Positions 1 through 7,576 of a stretch of DNA of 64,000 nt are shown in pieces (the stretch's first letter is position 1; every line of letters begins with the position of its first letter). Source of the stretch: Clavibacter californiensis. Lineage in GTDB: Bacteria; Actinomycetota; Actinomycetes; Actinomycetales; Microbacteriaceae. The notes under the pieces are model-generated. The model did not search any database, had not been told where the DNA came from, and saw only the letters and a program-made list of their open reading frames with translations. The position numbers and the translations under genes were made by a program. The stretch lies in assembly GCF_021952865.1 (NCBI RefSeq), contig NZ_CP040792.1, forward strand, positions 2,108,001 through 2,172,000, in the 5' to 3' direction.

Positions 1-1
1 C

Positions 2-886
2 AACGAGATCACGCTCGTCGGCACCCGGGCGGACGTGGCAGCGGCCCGTCGGCTCATCGACGAGGTCGTGGCGATGGTGGAGGACGGACAGCACGTGGAA
101 CCCCAGGAGATCGAGACGAGCGCACGCCGGCTCGGCGAGGACGACGCGCGGACCCTGTCCGACGTGCTGAGCGAGGCCATCGTGCAGTCGCGCGGCCGCA
201 CGGTCCGGCCGAAGACCGAGGGCCAGAAGCGATACGTGCAGGCGATCGACGAGAGCACGATCGTGTTCGGCATCGGCCCCGCGGGCACCGGCAAGACGTA
301 CCTCGCCATGGCGAAGGCCGTCCAGGCGCTGCAGCGCAAGGAGGTCGAGCGGATCATCCTCACGCGTCCGGCCGTCGAGGCGGGGGAGCGGCTCGGCTAC
401 CTGCCCGGCTCGCTCACCGACAAGATCGACCCGTACCTGCGCCCGCTGTTCGACGCGCTCAACGAGATGATGGATCCGGAGCTCGTCCCGAAGCTCATGG
501 CCTCGAACACCATCGAGGTCGCTCCGCTCGCCTACATGCGCGGCCGCACGCTCAACAACGCGTTCGTCGTGCTCGACGAGGCGCAGAACACCACGCCGGA
601 GCAGATGAAGATGTTCCTCACGCGCCTCGGCTTCGGCTCGAAGATGGTGGTCACGGGCGACATCACGCAGGTCGACCTGCCCACCGGGTCGAGCGGCCTC
701 CAGCTCGTCACGCGGGTGCTCGAGGGGATGGACGACATCCACTTCTCCCGCCTCACGAGCGACGACGTCGTGCGGCACACCCTGGTCGGCCGCATCGTGG
801 ACGCGTACACGCGCTACGACGCGGAGCGCCAGGCCGCCGACCACATCCGCGCCGAGCGCCGATCGACCCCCGGGAGCACCCGATGA
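2..886 (+). CDS. phoH: PhoH family ATPase, 5' end cut by window
   Basis: This is a PhoH-like P-loop ATPase of the PhoL/YbeZ type, the family that pairs with YbeY in RNA and ribosome maturation. The Walker A motif GPAGTGKT lies at about residue 93 of the visible part and a Walker B-like VVLDEAQN at about 190. The frame is open to the left edge, so the true start lies outside the window; an internal GTG at 35 is probably not the start. About 294 residues are visible, against roughly 330-350 in full-length relatives. Its stop overlaps the ybeY start as ATGA, so the two are translationally coupled. Confidence 0.93.
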   Translation, partial: NEITLVGTRADVAAARRLIDEVVAMVEDGQHVEPQEIETSARRLGEDDARTLSDVLSEAIVQSRGRTVRPKTEGQKRYVQAIDESTIVFGIGPAGTGKTYLAMAKAVQALQRKEVERIILTRPAVEAGERLGYLPGSLTDKIDPYLRPLFDALNEMMDPELVPKLMASNTIEVAPLAYMRGRTLNNAFVVLDEAQNTTPEQMKMFLTRLGFGSKMVVTGDITQVDLPTGSSGLQLVTRVLEGMDDIHFSRLTSDDVVRHTLVGRIVDAYTRYDAERQAADHIRAERRSTPGSTR

Positions 887-1344
887 GCATCGAGATCAAC
901 AACGAGTCGGCCATCGAGGTCGACGAGCCGCTCATCCAGCGGCTCGCCACGTACGCGCTCGACACCCTGCACGTGCACCCCGACGCGGAGCTGGCCATCG
1001 TGATGGTGGACGAGGGCGCGATGGAGCAGCTGCACGTGCAGTGGATGGACGAGCCGGGGCCCACCGACGTCCTGAGCTTCCCGATGGACGAGCTGCGCCC
1101 CGGGACCGAGGATCGGCCGACGCCCGCGGGCCTCCTCGGCGACATCGTGGTGTGCCCTCAGGTGGCGGCCGAGCAGGCGGTGACGGCGGGGCACTCCGCG
1201 ATGGAGGAGATCCTGCTGCTCACGGCGCACGGCATCCTGCACCTGCTGGGCTTCGACCACGCCGAGCCCGACGAGGAGCGCGAGATGTTCGGGCTCCAGC
1301 GCGACATCCTCATCGGGTTCGCCATGAGCGAGCGCGGGCGCTGA
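883..1344 (+). CDS. ybeY: Endoribonuclease YbeY (rRNA maturation)
   Basis: This encodes a 153-residue metal-dependent endoribonuclease that takes part in 16S rRNA 3' end processing and 70S quality control. The zinc-binding signature [11 protein letters not shown] is near residues 115-125, with three histidines as expected. The ATG overlaps the phoH stop by 4 nt. The next gene starts 8 nt after this stop, giving the usual phoH-ybeY-corC-era order of Actinobacteria. Confidence 0.96.
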   Translation: MSIEINNESAIEVDEPLIQRLATYALDTLHVHPDAELAIVMVDEGAMEQLHVQWMDEPGPTDVLSFPMDELRPGTEDRPTPAGLLGDIVVCPQVAAEQAVTAGHSAMEEILLLTAHGILHLLGFDHAEPDEEREMFGLQRDILIGFAMSERGR

Positions 1345-1352
1345 CCGCCTCG

Positions 1353-2675
1353 ATGCTCGCCCTCCTCCTCCCCGCCTTCCTCCTCGTCGTCCTCGGCGGC
1401 CTCTTCGCCGCCGCCGAGTCCGCCATCTCGTCGCTGTCCCGCGCGGACATCCAGGAGCTCGCGGCCACCGCGCGCGCCCGCCGCGCGCTGCTCGCCATCT
1501 CCACCGACACCGGCGCGTACATCAACGCGCTCGGCTTCGTGCGGATCATCGCCGAGACCGGCGCCGCGGTGCTCGTCACGCTCGCGCTGGCCTCCACGAT
1601 CGACGAGTGGTGGATCACGCTGCTGGTCGCCGCCGCGATCATGACGGCCGTCTCCTTCGTGCTCGTCGGCGCGAGCCCGCGCTCGGTCGGCCGCGTCCAC
1701 GCCCGCCCGCTGCTCGCGTGGACCGCGCTGCTGGTGCGCGTGATCCGCGTGGCCATCGGGCCCGTCGCCGACGCGCTCGTGGCCCTCGGCAACCGGGTCA
1801 CGCCTGGCCGCCCGAAGACCGTCGCGACGTTCACGAGCGAGGAGCAGCTGCTCAGCATGGTCGACGAGGCCACCGAGCTCGAGGTGCTCGAGGAGGACGA
1901 CAGGGAGCTCATCCACTCCATCTTCGAGTTCAACGACACGGTCGTGCGCGAGGTGATGATCCCGCGCACCGACATGGTGGTCGTGGAGCAGACCGCGCAC
2001 GTCGGCTCCGCGCTCGGCCTCTTCCTCTCCCGCGGCATCTCGCGGGCGCCGGTGACGGGACGCGACTCCGACGAGATCGAGGGCGTCCTGTACCTCCGCG
2101 ACCTCGCGCGCATGGTCTACGAGCGGCCACAGGAGGCGGAGCGCACCACGGTCGACCATCTCGCGCGCCCCGCGGTCTTCGTGCCCGAGTCGCAGAAGGC
2201 CGACGCGCTGCTCCGGCAGATGCAGCTCGAGTCCAACCACCTCGCCATGGTCGTCGACGAGTACGGCGGCATCGCCGGGCTCGTCACGCTCGAGGACCTC
2301 ATCGAGGAGCTCGTGGGCGACATCAGCGACGAGTACGACCGCGACGTGCCCGAGTTCGAGGACCTCGGGGACGGCGTGTACCGTGTGAGCGCCCGGCTGC
2401 CGATCGACGAGCTGGGCGACCTGTTCGGGCTCGAGCTCGACGACGACGACGTGGACAGCGCCGGCGGCCTCCTCGCCAAGACCCTGGGGCGCCTGCCCGA
2501 GCGCGGATCCGTCGTGCGCGTCGGCGGGCTGGTCCTCACGGCCGACCGGGTCGAGGGGCGCCGCACGCGCATCAGCACGATCCTCGTCGAGCGCGACCGC
2601 GCCGACGACCCCGACGACGACCACGAGGCGGCCCCCACGGGCGCCGCCGCCAGCAGAGGACACGACCATGACTGA
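1353..2675 (+). CDS. CNNM/CBS-domain membrane protein (HlyC/CorC family)
   Basis: This 440-residue membrane protein has an N-terminal CNNM (DUF21) transmembrane domain at about residues 1-170, with hydrophobic segments at 2-25, 60-85 and 90-115. Two CBS domains follow at about 190-320, then a C-terminal CorC/HlyC-type domain from about 345. Family members are linked to magnesium or cobalt efflux; the hemolysin name is historical. The reading frame is open further upstream, but ATG 1353 is chosen because it begins the hydrophobic N terminus and lies 8 nt after ybeY. The 3' end overlaps era by 8 nt. Confidence 0.92.
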   Translation: MLALLLPAFLLVVLGGLFAAAESAISSLSRADIQELAATARARRALLAISTDTGAYINALGFVRIIAETGAAVLVTLALASTIDEWWITLLVAAAIMTAVSFVLVGASPRSVGRVHARPLLAWTALLVRVIRVAIGPVADALVALGNRVTPGRPKTVATFTSEEQLLSMVDEATELEVLEEDDRELIHSIFEFNDTVVREVMIPRTDMVVVEQTAHVGSALGLFLSRGISRAPVTGRDSDEIEGVLYLRDLARMVYERPQEAERTTVDHLARPAVFVPESQKADALLRQMQLESNHLAMVVDEYGGIAGLVTLEDLIEELVGDISDEYDRDVPEFEDLGDGVYRVSARLPIDELGDLFGLELDDDDVDSAGGLLAKTLGRLPERGSVVRVGGLVLTADRVEGRRTRISTILVERDRADDPDDDHEAAPTGAAASRGHDHD

Positions 2676-3735
2676 TCCCCGCGACGACGCGACACCCGTC
2701 GAGGAGACGGCGGCGGACGGGACGCCCGCCGCCGGGATGGCCCCAGACGAGACGGTCGCCGAGCCCGCCCCGCTGTCCGACGAGGCCTGGGGCATCGACC
2801 GCGCCGCGGAGCCGTCGCGCGCGAAGCGCAAGCCGCGCGGGGGAGCGCCCGCCTACCGCGCGGGCTTCGTCTCGTTCGTCGGCCGCCCGAACGTGGGGAA
2901 GTCCACGCTCACGAACGCGCTGGTGGGGGAGAAGGTCGCCATCACGAGCTCCAAGCCGCAGACGACGCGCAAGGCCATCCGCGGGATCGTGCACCGGCCG
3001 GACGGGCAGCTCATCCTCGTCGACACCCCCGGGATCCACCGCCCGCGCACGCTCCTCGGCGAGCGGCTGAACGCGCTCGTGCAGACCACGCTCGGCGACG
3101 TGGACGTCATCGGGCTGTGCATCCCCGCGGACGAGCGGATCGGCCCGGGCGACCGCTTCATCAACGAGCAGCTCGACGAGTACCCGCGCGCCCGCAAGAT
3201 CGCGATCGTCACGAAGACCGACTCCGCGTCGCGCCATGCGGTCGCCGAGCAGCTCCTCGCCGTGCAGGAGCTGCGCGACTGGGACGCGATCGTGCCCGTC
3301 TCCGCCGTCGAGGCGATCCAGCTCGACGCGCTCGTGGGCGAGCTGCTCAAGGCGCTGCCGGTGTCCGAGCAGCTCTACCCGTCCGACGCCGTCACCGAGG
3401 AGGGGCTCGAGGCGCGCATCTCGGAGCTGATCCGCGAGGCCGCGCTCGAGGGTGTCCAGGACGAGCTGCCGCACTCGCTCGCCGTCACGATCGACGACAT
3501 GATCCAGCGCGAGGACAAGGAGCTCCTCGAGATCTACGCGAACCTCTTCGTAGAGCGCGACAGCCAGAAGGGCATCGTCATCGGCGCGCAGGGGTCCCGG
3601 CTCAAGCACGTCGGGCAGGTGGCGCGCGCGCAGATCGAGCCGCTCGTGGGCACGCGCGTGTTCCTGTCGCTGCGGGTGAAGATCGCCAAGGACTGGCAGC
3701 GCGACCCGAAGCTGCTCGGCCGCCTCGGCTTCTGA
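2668..3735 (+). CDS. era: GTPase Era
   Basis: Era is an essential GTPase that binds the 3' end of 16S rRNA during 30S assembly. Visible motifs are G1 GRPNVGKS (about residue 72), the G2 region with PQTTR, G3 DTPG and G4 TKTD. G4 departs from the textbook NKxD by a Thr in place of Asn. The C-terminal KH domain contains GAQGSRLKHVG. The first ~65 residues form an acidic, low-complexity extension beyond the E. coli protein. The start overlaps the upstream CBS-protein gene by 8 nt, so this is the fourth gene of one operon. Confidence 0.96.
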   Translation: MTDPRDDATPVEETAADGTPAAGMAPDETVAEPAPLSDEAWGIDRAAEPSRAKRKPRGGAPAYRAGFVSFVGRPNVGKSTLTNALVGEKVAITSSKPQTTRKAIRGIVHRPDGQLILVDTPGIHRPRTLLGERLNALVQTTLGDVDVIGLCIPADERIGPGDRFINEQLDEYPRARKIAIVTKTDSASRHAVAEQLLAVQELRDWDAIVPVSAVEAIQLDALVGELLKALPVSEQLYPSDAVTEEGLEARISELIREAALEGVQDELPHSLAVTIDDMIQREDKELLEIYANLFVERDSQKGIVIGAQGSRLKHVGQVARAQIEPLVGTRVFLSLRVKIAKDWQRDPKLLGRLGF

Positions 3736-3831
3736 TCCGCGTCGGCAGCGCCCGTACATCCCGCGGATGAGATCCGGGCGCCTCCGCGGGGATCATCGGC
3801 CGCCACGGGCTCGGCGGGCGTGCGCGGCACG

Positions 3832-3837
3832 TACGGT
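3832..3837 (+). promoter_or_regulatory. -10 box TACGGT, leaderless promoter of histidine kinase gene
   Basis: TACGGT is followed by 6 nt and then ATG 3844, so transcription should start at or next to the A of the start codon. No Shine-Dalgarno sequence precedes the ATG. This supports ATG 3844 over the upstream GTG 3820. Confidence 0.6.
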
Positions 3838-3843
3838 GGTCGC

Positions 3844-5352
3844 ATGCTCCGACGGATCCCGAGGTACCAGCTCGTCCTCGACGTCGTCCTCGCGGCGGCG
3901 TTCGTCGCCATCCTCTCTCCCGGGTCGATCGGCGTCGCGGCCGCGAGCGCGTTCGGGGTCTTCTCCTTCGCGACCTCCGAGGTCTCGCTCGTCCTCGTGC
4001 TCCTCATGGGCGCGGCCCTCGCCGTCCGGCGGCTCGCGCCCGGGCTCTCGCTCGCCGTGGCGTGGGCGGGCGCGATCATCCAGATGGGAGCCGGAGCCGC
4101 GGTCGAGCCCGGCGACATCGCCATCGCCTTCGTCGTCTACTGCACCGCGGCGTACGGCGGCCGCGTCGTCCGGTCGCTGGGCCTCGCCTCCGCCATCGTC
4201 GGCGGCGTGGTCGCGGCCTCCTACCTGTCATACGCCTCGGGCCGCGTCCCCATCGGCAGCCAGGCGTTCAGCACGGGGGAGTGGACCGCATTCGCGACCC
4301 TGTTCCTGTTCCTGCTCCTGTGCGCGTGGAGCGTGCTGCTGGCGTCGTGGACGGCCGGACGCCTCGTGGTCGCGTCCCGCGCGTCGCACGCGAGCCGGGA
4401 CGCCCAAGAGGCCGCCGAGCGCGACCAGGCCCGTGCGCTGCAGGACGTCGTCGTCGAGCAGGAGCGCAACCGCATCGCCCGGGACATGCACGACGTCGTC
4501 GCCCACTCGCTGGCCGTCGTGATCGCGCAGGCCGACGGCGCGCGCTACGCCCGGCTGGTGGATCCGGAGGCGGCGGACGAGGCGCTGCGCACCATCTCCA
4601 CCACCGCGAGGCAGGCGCTCGGCGACGTGCGGATCCTCCTGGCGCAGCTCCGGCACAGCGAGGACGACGCCCCGCAGCCCGAGCTCAAGGAGCTGAGCGA
4701 CCTCATCGACCAGATGCGCTCCACGGGCCTCACCATCGAGTTCGTGGAGACGGGCCAGCCCGGCGCATTCGGCACGGGGCAGCAGCTCGCCGTCTACCGG
4801 ATCGTGCAGGAGGCCCTCACCAACGTGCTGCGCCATGGCGATGTCGGGCATCCCGTCGAGGTCGAGCTCGCCTGGGAGCCGGACGGCGTCTCGGTGTCGG
4901 TGCGGAGCCGGACGCTCCCGGACCCGGTGCGCCCCGCCCGCACCACGACGGGCATCATCGCCCTCCCCGTGCTGCCGCCCGCGCCCGCGACGCCCGCGCA
5001 GCCGGTCGGCCACGGCCTGGCCGGGATGCGCGAGCGCGCGACGCTCTCCGGCGGCCGCTTCTCGGCGGGTGTCCGCGACGGCGTCTGGACCGTGTCCGCG
5101 TGGATTCCGTTCGCGCCCGCGACCCGCCCCGTGCCCCGCGTGCCCGTCGCCGGCGCGTCCGTCGGCACGGGAGCGGACGCGCCCAGCCGCCCCCTGACCC
5201 TCGACGAGCTGTTCCCGCCGGAGGCCGCGGCCGCGGGTACGGCGACGCCCGGGGCTCCCGCCGCGCATGTCAGCCCGCACCGCACCGCCGCCGCCCGCGG
5301 GGCAGCCGCCGCGGCACGCCGCGCGCGCGACGACCGGCCAGCCGGATCCTGA
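3844..5352 (+). CDS. NarL-type sensor histidine kinase (HisKA_3)
   Basis: This is a 502-residue membrane histidine kinase. Its N terminus has about four to six hydrophobic segments (residues ~8-180). Next comes a coiled linker and the HisKA_3 dimerisation box ERNRIARDMHDVV, whose phosphoacceptor is His216. The HATPase_c domain shows the N-box (YRIVQEALTNVLRHG) and a G-box (GHGLAGMRER). A Pro/Ala-rich C-terminal tail of ~90 residues is unusual. It is followed after 53 nt by its response regulator. The sensed signal is unknown; the linked lipid-modification genes suggest envelope stress, which is inference. Confidence 0.92.
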   Translation: MLRRIPRYQLVLDVVLAAAFVAILSPGSIGVAAASAFGVFSFATSEVSLVLVLLMGAALAVRRLAPGLSLAVAWAGAIIQMGAGAAVEPGDIAIAFVVYCTAAYGGRVVRSLGLASAIVGGVVAASYLSYASGRVPIGSQAFSTGEWTAFATLFLFLLLCAWSVLLASWTAGRLVVASRASHASRDAQEAAERDQARALQDVVVEQERNRIARDMHDVVAHSLAVVIAQADGARYARLVDPEAADEALRTISTTARQALGDVRILLAQLRHSEDDAPQPELKELSDLIDQMRSTGLTIEFVETGQPGAFGTGQQLAVYRIVQEALTNVLRHGDVGHPVEVELAWEPDGVSVSVRSRTLPDPVRPARTTTGIIALPVLPPAPATPAQPVGHGLAGMRERATLSGGRFSAGVRDGVWTVSAWIPFAPATRPVPRVPVAGASVGTGADAPSRPLTLDELFPPEAAAAGTATPGAPAAHVSPHRTAAARGAAAAARRARDDRPAGS

Positions 5353-5405
5353 CCCGCCGCGCGCCGCGATACCCTCCCCACGCCGACCTCGATCGAAGGA
5401 CACCC

Positions 5406-6092
5406 GTGCCCACCCCACCCATCCGCGTCGCCCTGGTCGACGACCAGGCCCTGTTCCGCACGGGCGTCCGCATGCTCATCTCCTCCCAGCCCGACCTGGA
5501 GTTCGCCGGCGAGGCCGCCAACGGCCAGGAGGCCGTGGAGCTCGCGCGCGCCGAGCGCCCCGACGTGATCCTCATGGACATCCGCATGCCGGTCATGGAC
5601 GGGATCCAGGCCACGGCCGAGGTCCTGCGGGCGGCGGACGCGCGCGGCGAGCGCCCGCCGCGCGTCCTCGTGCTCACCACGTTCGACCTCGACGAGAGCG
5701 CCGCGCGCGCCATCCGGGCCGGCGCGAGCGGCTTCGTCCTCAAGGACGCCGACCCCGAGTTCCTGCTCGCCGCGATCCGCACCGTCCACGCGGGCAACTC
5801 CGTCATCGCGGCGTCGGCCACGCGCCAGCTGCTCGAGCACTTCGACCCGGGATCCCGGCCGCGGGTCGCGCCGCCCGCGTTCATGTCGCTCACCTCGCGC
5901 GAGCGGGAGATATTCGTCCTCGCGGCGCGCGGCCTCAGCAACGCGGAGATCGCGCAGGCGGAGTTCCTCAGCGAGGCGACGGTGAAGACGCACGTGAGCC
6001 GCATCCTCGCGAAGCTCAGCCTCCGCGATCGCGTCCAGCTCGTGGTCTTCGCCTTCGAGCACCGGCTGAACGGATCCCCGACCCAGGGCTAG
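5406..6092 (+). CDS. NarL/FixJ-family response regulator
   Basis: This 228-residue protein has a receiver domain (acidic pocket VDDQ near residues 11-14, phosphoacceptor Asp58 in VILMDIRMP, Lys in VLKDAD) and a C-terminal LuxR-type HTH (LTSREREIFVLAARGLSNAEIA). GTG 5406 is chosen because GAAGGA lies 7 nt upstream and the receiver domain begins at once. It is the cognate partner of the kinase at 3844. Likely targets are itself and the downstream hydrolase/synthase pair, but no operator could be identified. Confidence 0.93.
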   Translation: MPTPPIRVALVDDQALFRTGVRMLISSQPDLEFAGEAANGQEAVELARAERPDVILMDIRMPVMDGIQATAEVLRAADARGERPPRVLVLTTFDLDESAARAIRAGASGFVLKDADPEFLLAAIRTVHAGNSVIAASATRQLLEHFDPGSRPRVAPPAFMSLTSREREIFVLAARGLSNAEIAQAEFLSEATVKTHVSRILAKLSLRDRVQLVVFAFEHRLNGSPTQG

Positions 6093-6133
6093 CCGCTCCC
6101 CGCGTCACCCTGCTCGCTCAGGATCGCGTGGGC

Positions 6134-6139
6134 TAGATT
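6134..6139 (+). promoter_or_regulatory. -10 box TAGATT upstream of membrane hydrolase gene
   Basis: TAGATT sits 33 nt before the TTG start at 6173. This leaves a short leader containing the RBS AGAGGA. The same TAGATTCGACC string occurs on the minus strand upstream of gmd (40854-40859). Confidence 0.4.
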
Positions 6140-6172
6140 CGACCGCCTTCGTTCCCGCCCCAGAGGACCACC

Positions 6173-7576
6173 TTGCTCCACGATCTCGCCGACCTCCCGA
6201 TCATCTCGGCCTCGTTCGTGACCGCGTCGACGGTGCTCCCGCTCGTGGCCCTCGCCCTCCTGCTCCTCGTCGCGCGGCGGGCCCGGATGCGGACCGGGGC
6301 GCGCGCTGCGTCGCCGACCAGGTCAGCGGTCGCGATCCTGATCGGCGCGTTCGTCGGAGCACTCGCCGGCCTCGCCCTCGCGTGGGTCCTCGGCGACCTC
6401 CTCGACCTCTTCGGGGTGATCCTCTCGGTCCCCACGCGCGTCTGGACGGCGCTCGGCGGGCTGGGGCTCGGCGTGGCCGCGGTCGTGGTCGCCCGGAGCC
6501 GGAGCGCCGTCACGGGCGTCGGCGGCCACGGCGCGCCACCCCGCCGGCTGCGCATGCTGCACACCGGGCTCGCGGTGCTGATCGCCCCGCTCGTCGTCTT
6601 CGCCGCCGCGATCGGGATCAACGCCGATCTCCAGGAGTACCCCAACATCGCGGCCGCGTTCGGCATCTCGCGGATCAGCCCGCTCGACGTCTCCACCCTC
6701 CCCGCCCCCGATGCCGCGGGCCCCTCGGACGGCACGGACTCCACGACGCCGGTCTCGGAGACCTGGCGGGCGTCGGAGAACCTGCCCTCCCGCGGCCGCG
6801 TCGGCAGCGTCACCATCCCGGGGACCCAGTCGGGCTTCGTCGCGCGCGACGCCCTCGTGTACCTGCCCCCGGCCGCGCTGGTGTCCGACGCGCCCGACCT
6901 GCCCGTCGTCGTGGCCATGTCCGGCCAGCCCGGTTCCCCGCTCGACCTGATCGCATCCGGGCGGGTGGACACGGTCCTCGACAAGTACGCCGCCGAGAAC
7001 GGCGGCCTGGCGCCCATCGTGGTCATCCCGGACCAGCTCGGCGCCCAGGACGCGAACCCCATGTGCGTGGACTCCCCGCTCGGCAACACGTCGACGTACC
7101 TCACGGCCGACGTGCCGGCCTGGATCACCGCCCACCTCCGCGTCCTCTCCGGCGCCGACCACTGGGCGATCCTCGGCTTCTCCCAGGGCGGCACCTGCGC
7201 CGCGCAGATCGGCTCGGCACGCCCGGACCTCTTCGGGACCATCGTCGACATCTCGGGCGAGGTCGCCCCGACACGCGGAGGCGACACCGTCGCCGCCGCG
7301 TTCGGCGGATCGCAGGCGAGGTACGCGGCGGCATTCCCCGCGGCGATCATGGAATCCCGTGCGCCCTATCCCGACACCGCGGCGTTCTTCTGCGTGGGCG
7401 AGGTCGACCAGCAGTACCGTCCCGAGGTGGAGCAGGTCGAGGCGGCGGCGAAGGCGGCGGGGATGGACACGAGTATGAGCACGGCGGCCGGACGCGCCCA
7501 CGACTGGGGCGCCGTCAACACGTGCGTCCACGACATCGTCCCGGCGCTCAGCACGCGGCTGGGGCTCACCCCGTGA
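6173..7576 (+). CDS. Membrane-anchored alpha/beta hydrolase (esterase D/Ag85-like fold)
   Basis: This 467-residue protein has four predicted transmembrane segments (about residues 14-36, 48-72, 84-104, 124-146), then a PF00756-type serine hydrolase domain that should face outward. The nucleophile elbow GFSQGG has Ser337, and AHDW supplies the probable catalytic His443. TTG 6173 is preceded by AGAGGA. Its TGA overlaps the GTG of the next gene, an MprF-like aminoacyl-lipid synthase. Comparable hydrolase/synthase pairs are known, for example AhyD with aminoacyl-PG synthase in enterococci. A role in removing or transferring the aminoacyl group is therefore plausible but not proven here. Confidence 0.8.
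   Translation: MLHDLADLPIISASFVTASTVLPLVALALLLLVARRARMRTGARAASPTRSAVAILIGAFVGALAGLALAWVLGDLLDLFGVILSVPTRVWTALGGLGLGVAAVVVARSRSAVTGVGGHGAPPRRLRMLHTGLAVLIAPLVVFAAAIGINADLQEYPNIAAAFGISRISPLDVSTLPAPDAAGPSDGTDSTTPVSETWRASENLPSRGRVGSVTIPGTQSGFVARDALVYLPPAALVSDAPDLPVVVAMSGQPGSPLDLIASGRVDTVLDKYAAENGGLAPIVVIPDQLGAQDANPMCVDSPLGNTSTYLTADVPAWITAHLRVLSGADHWAILGFSQGGTCAAQIGSARPDLFGTIVDISGEVAPTRGGDTVAAAFGGSQARYAAAFPAAIMESRAPYPDTAAFFCVGEVDQQYRPEVEQVEAAAKAAGMDTSMSTAAGRAHDWGAVNTCVHDIVPALSTRLGLTP

Noticed and set aside
1041-2671. Long antisense and alternate-frame ORFs across most genes
   Set aside because: High G+C leaves few stop codons in all frames. These frames are Arg/Ala/Gly/Pro-rich, carry no domain motif and lie over well-supported genes.
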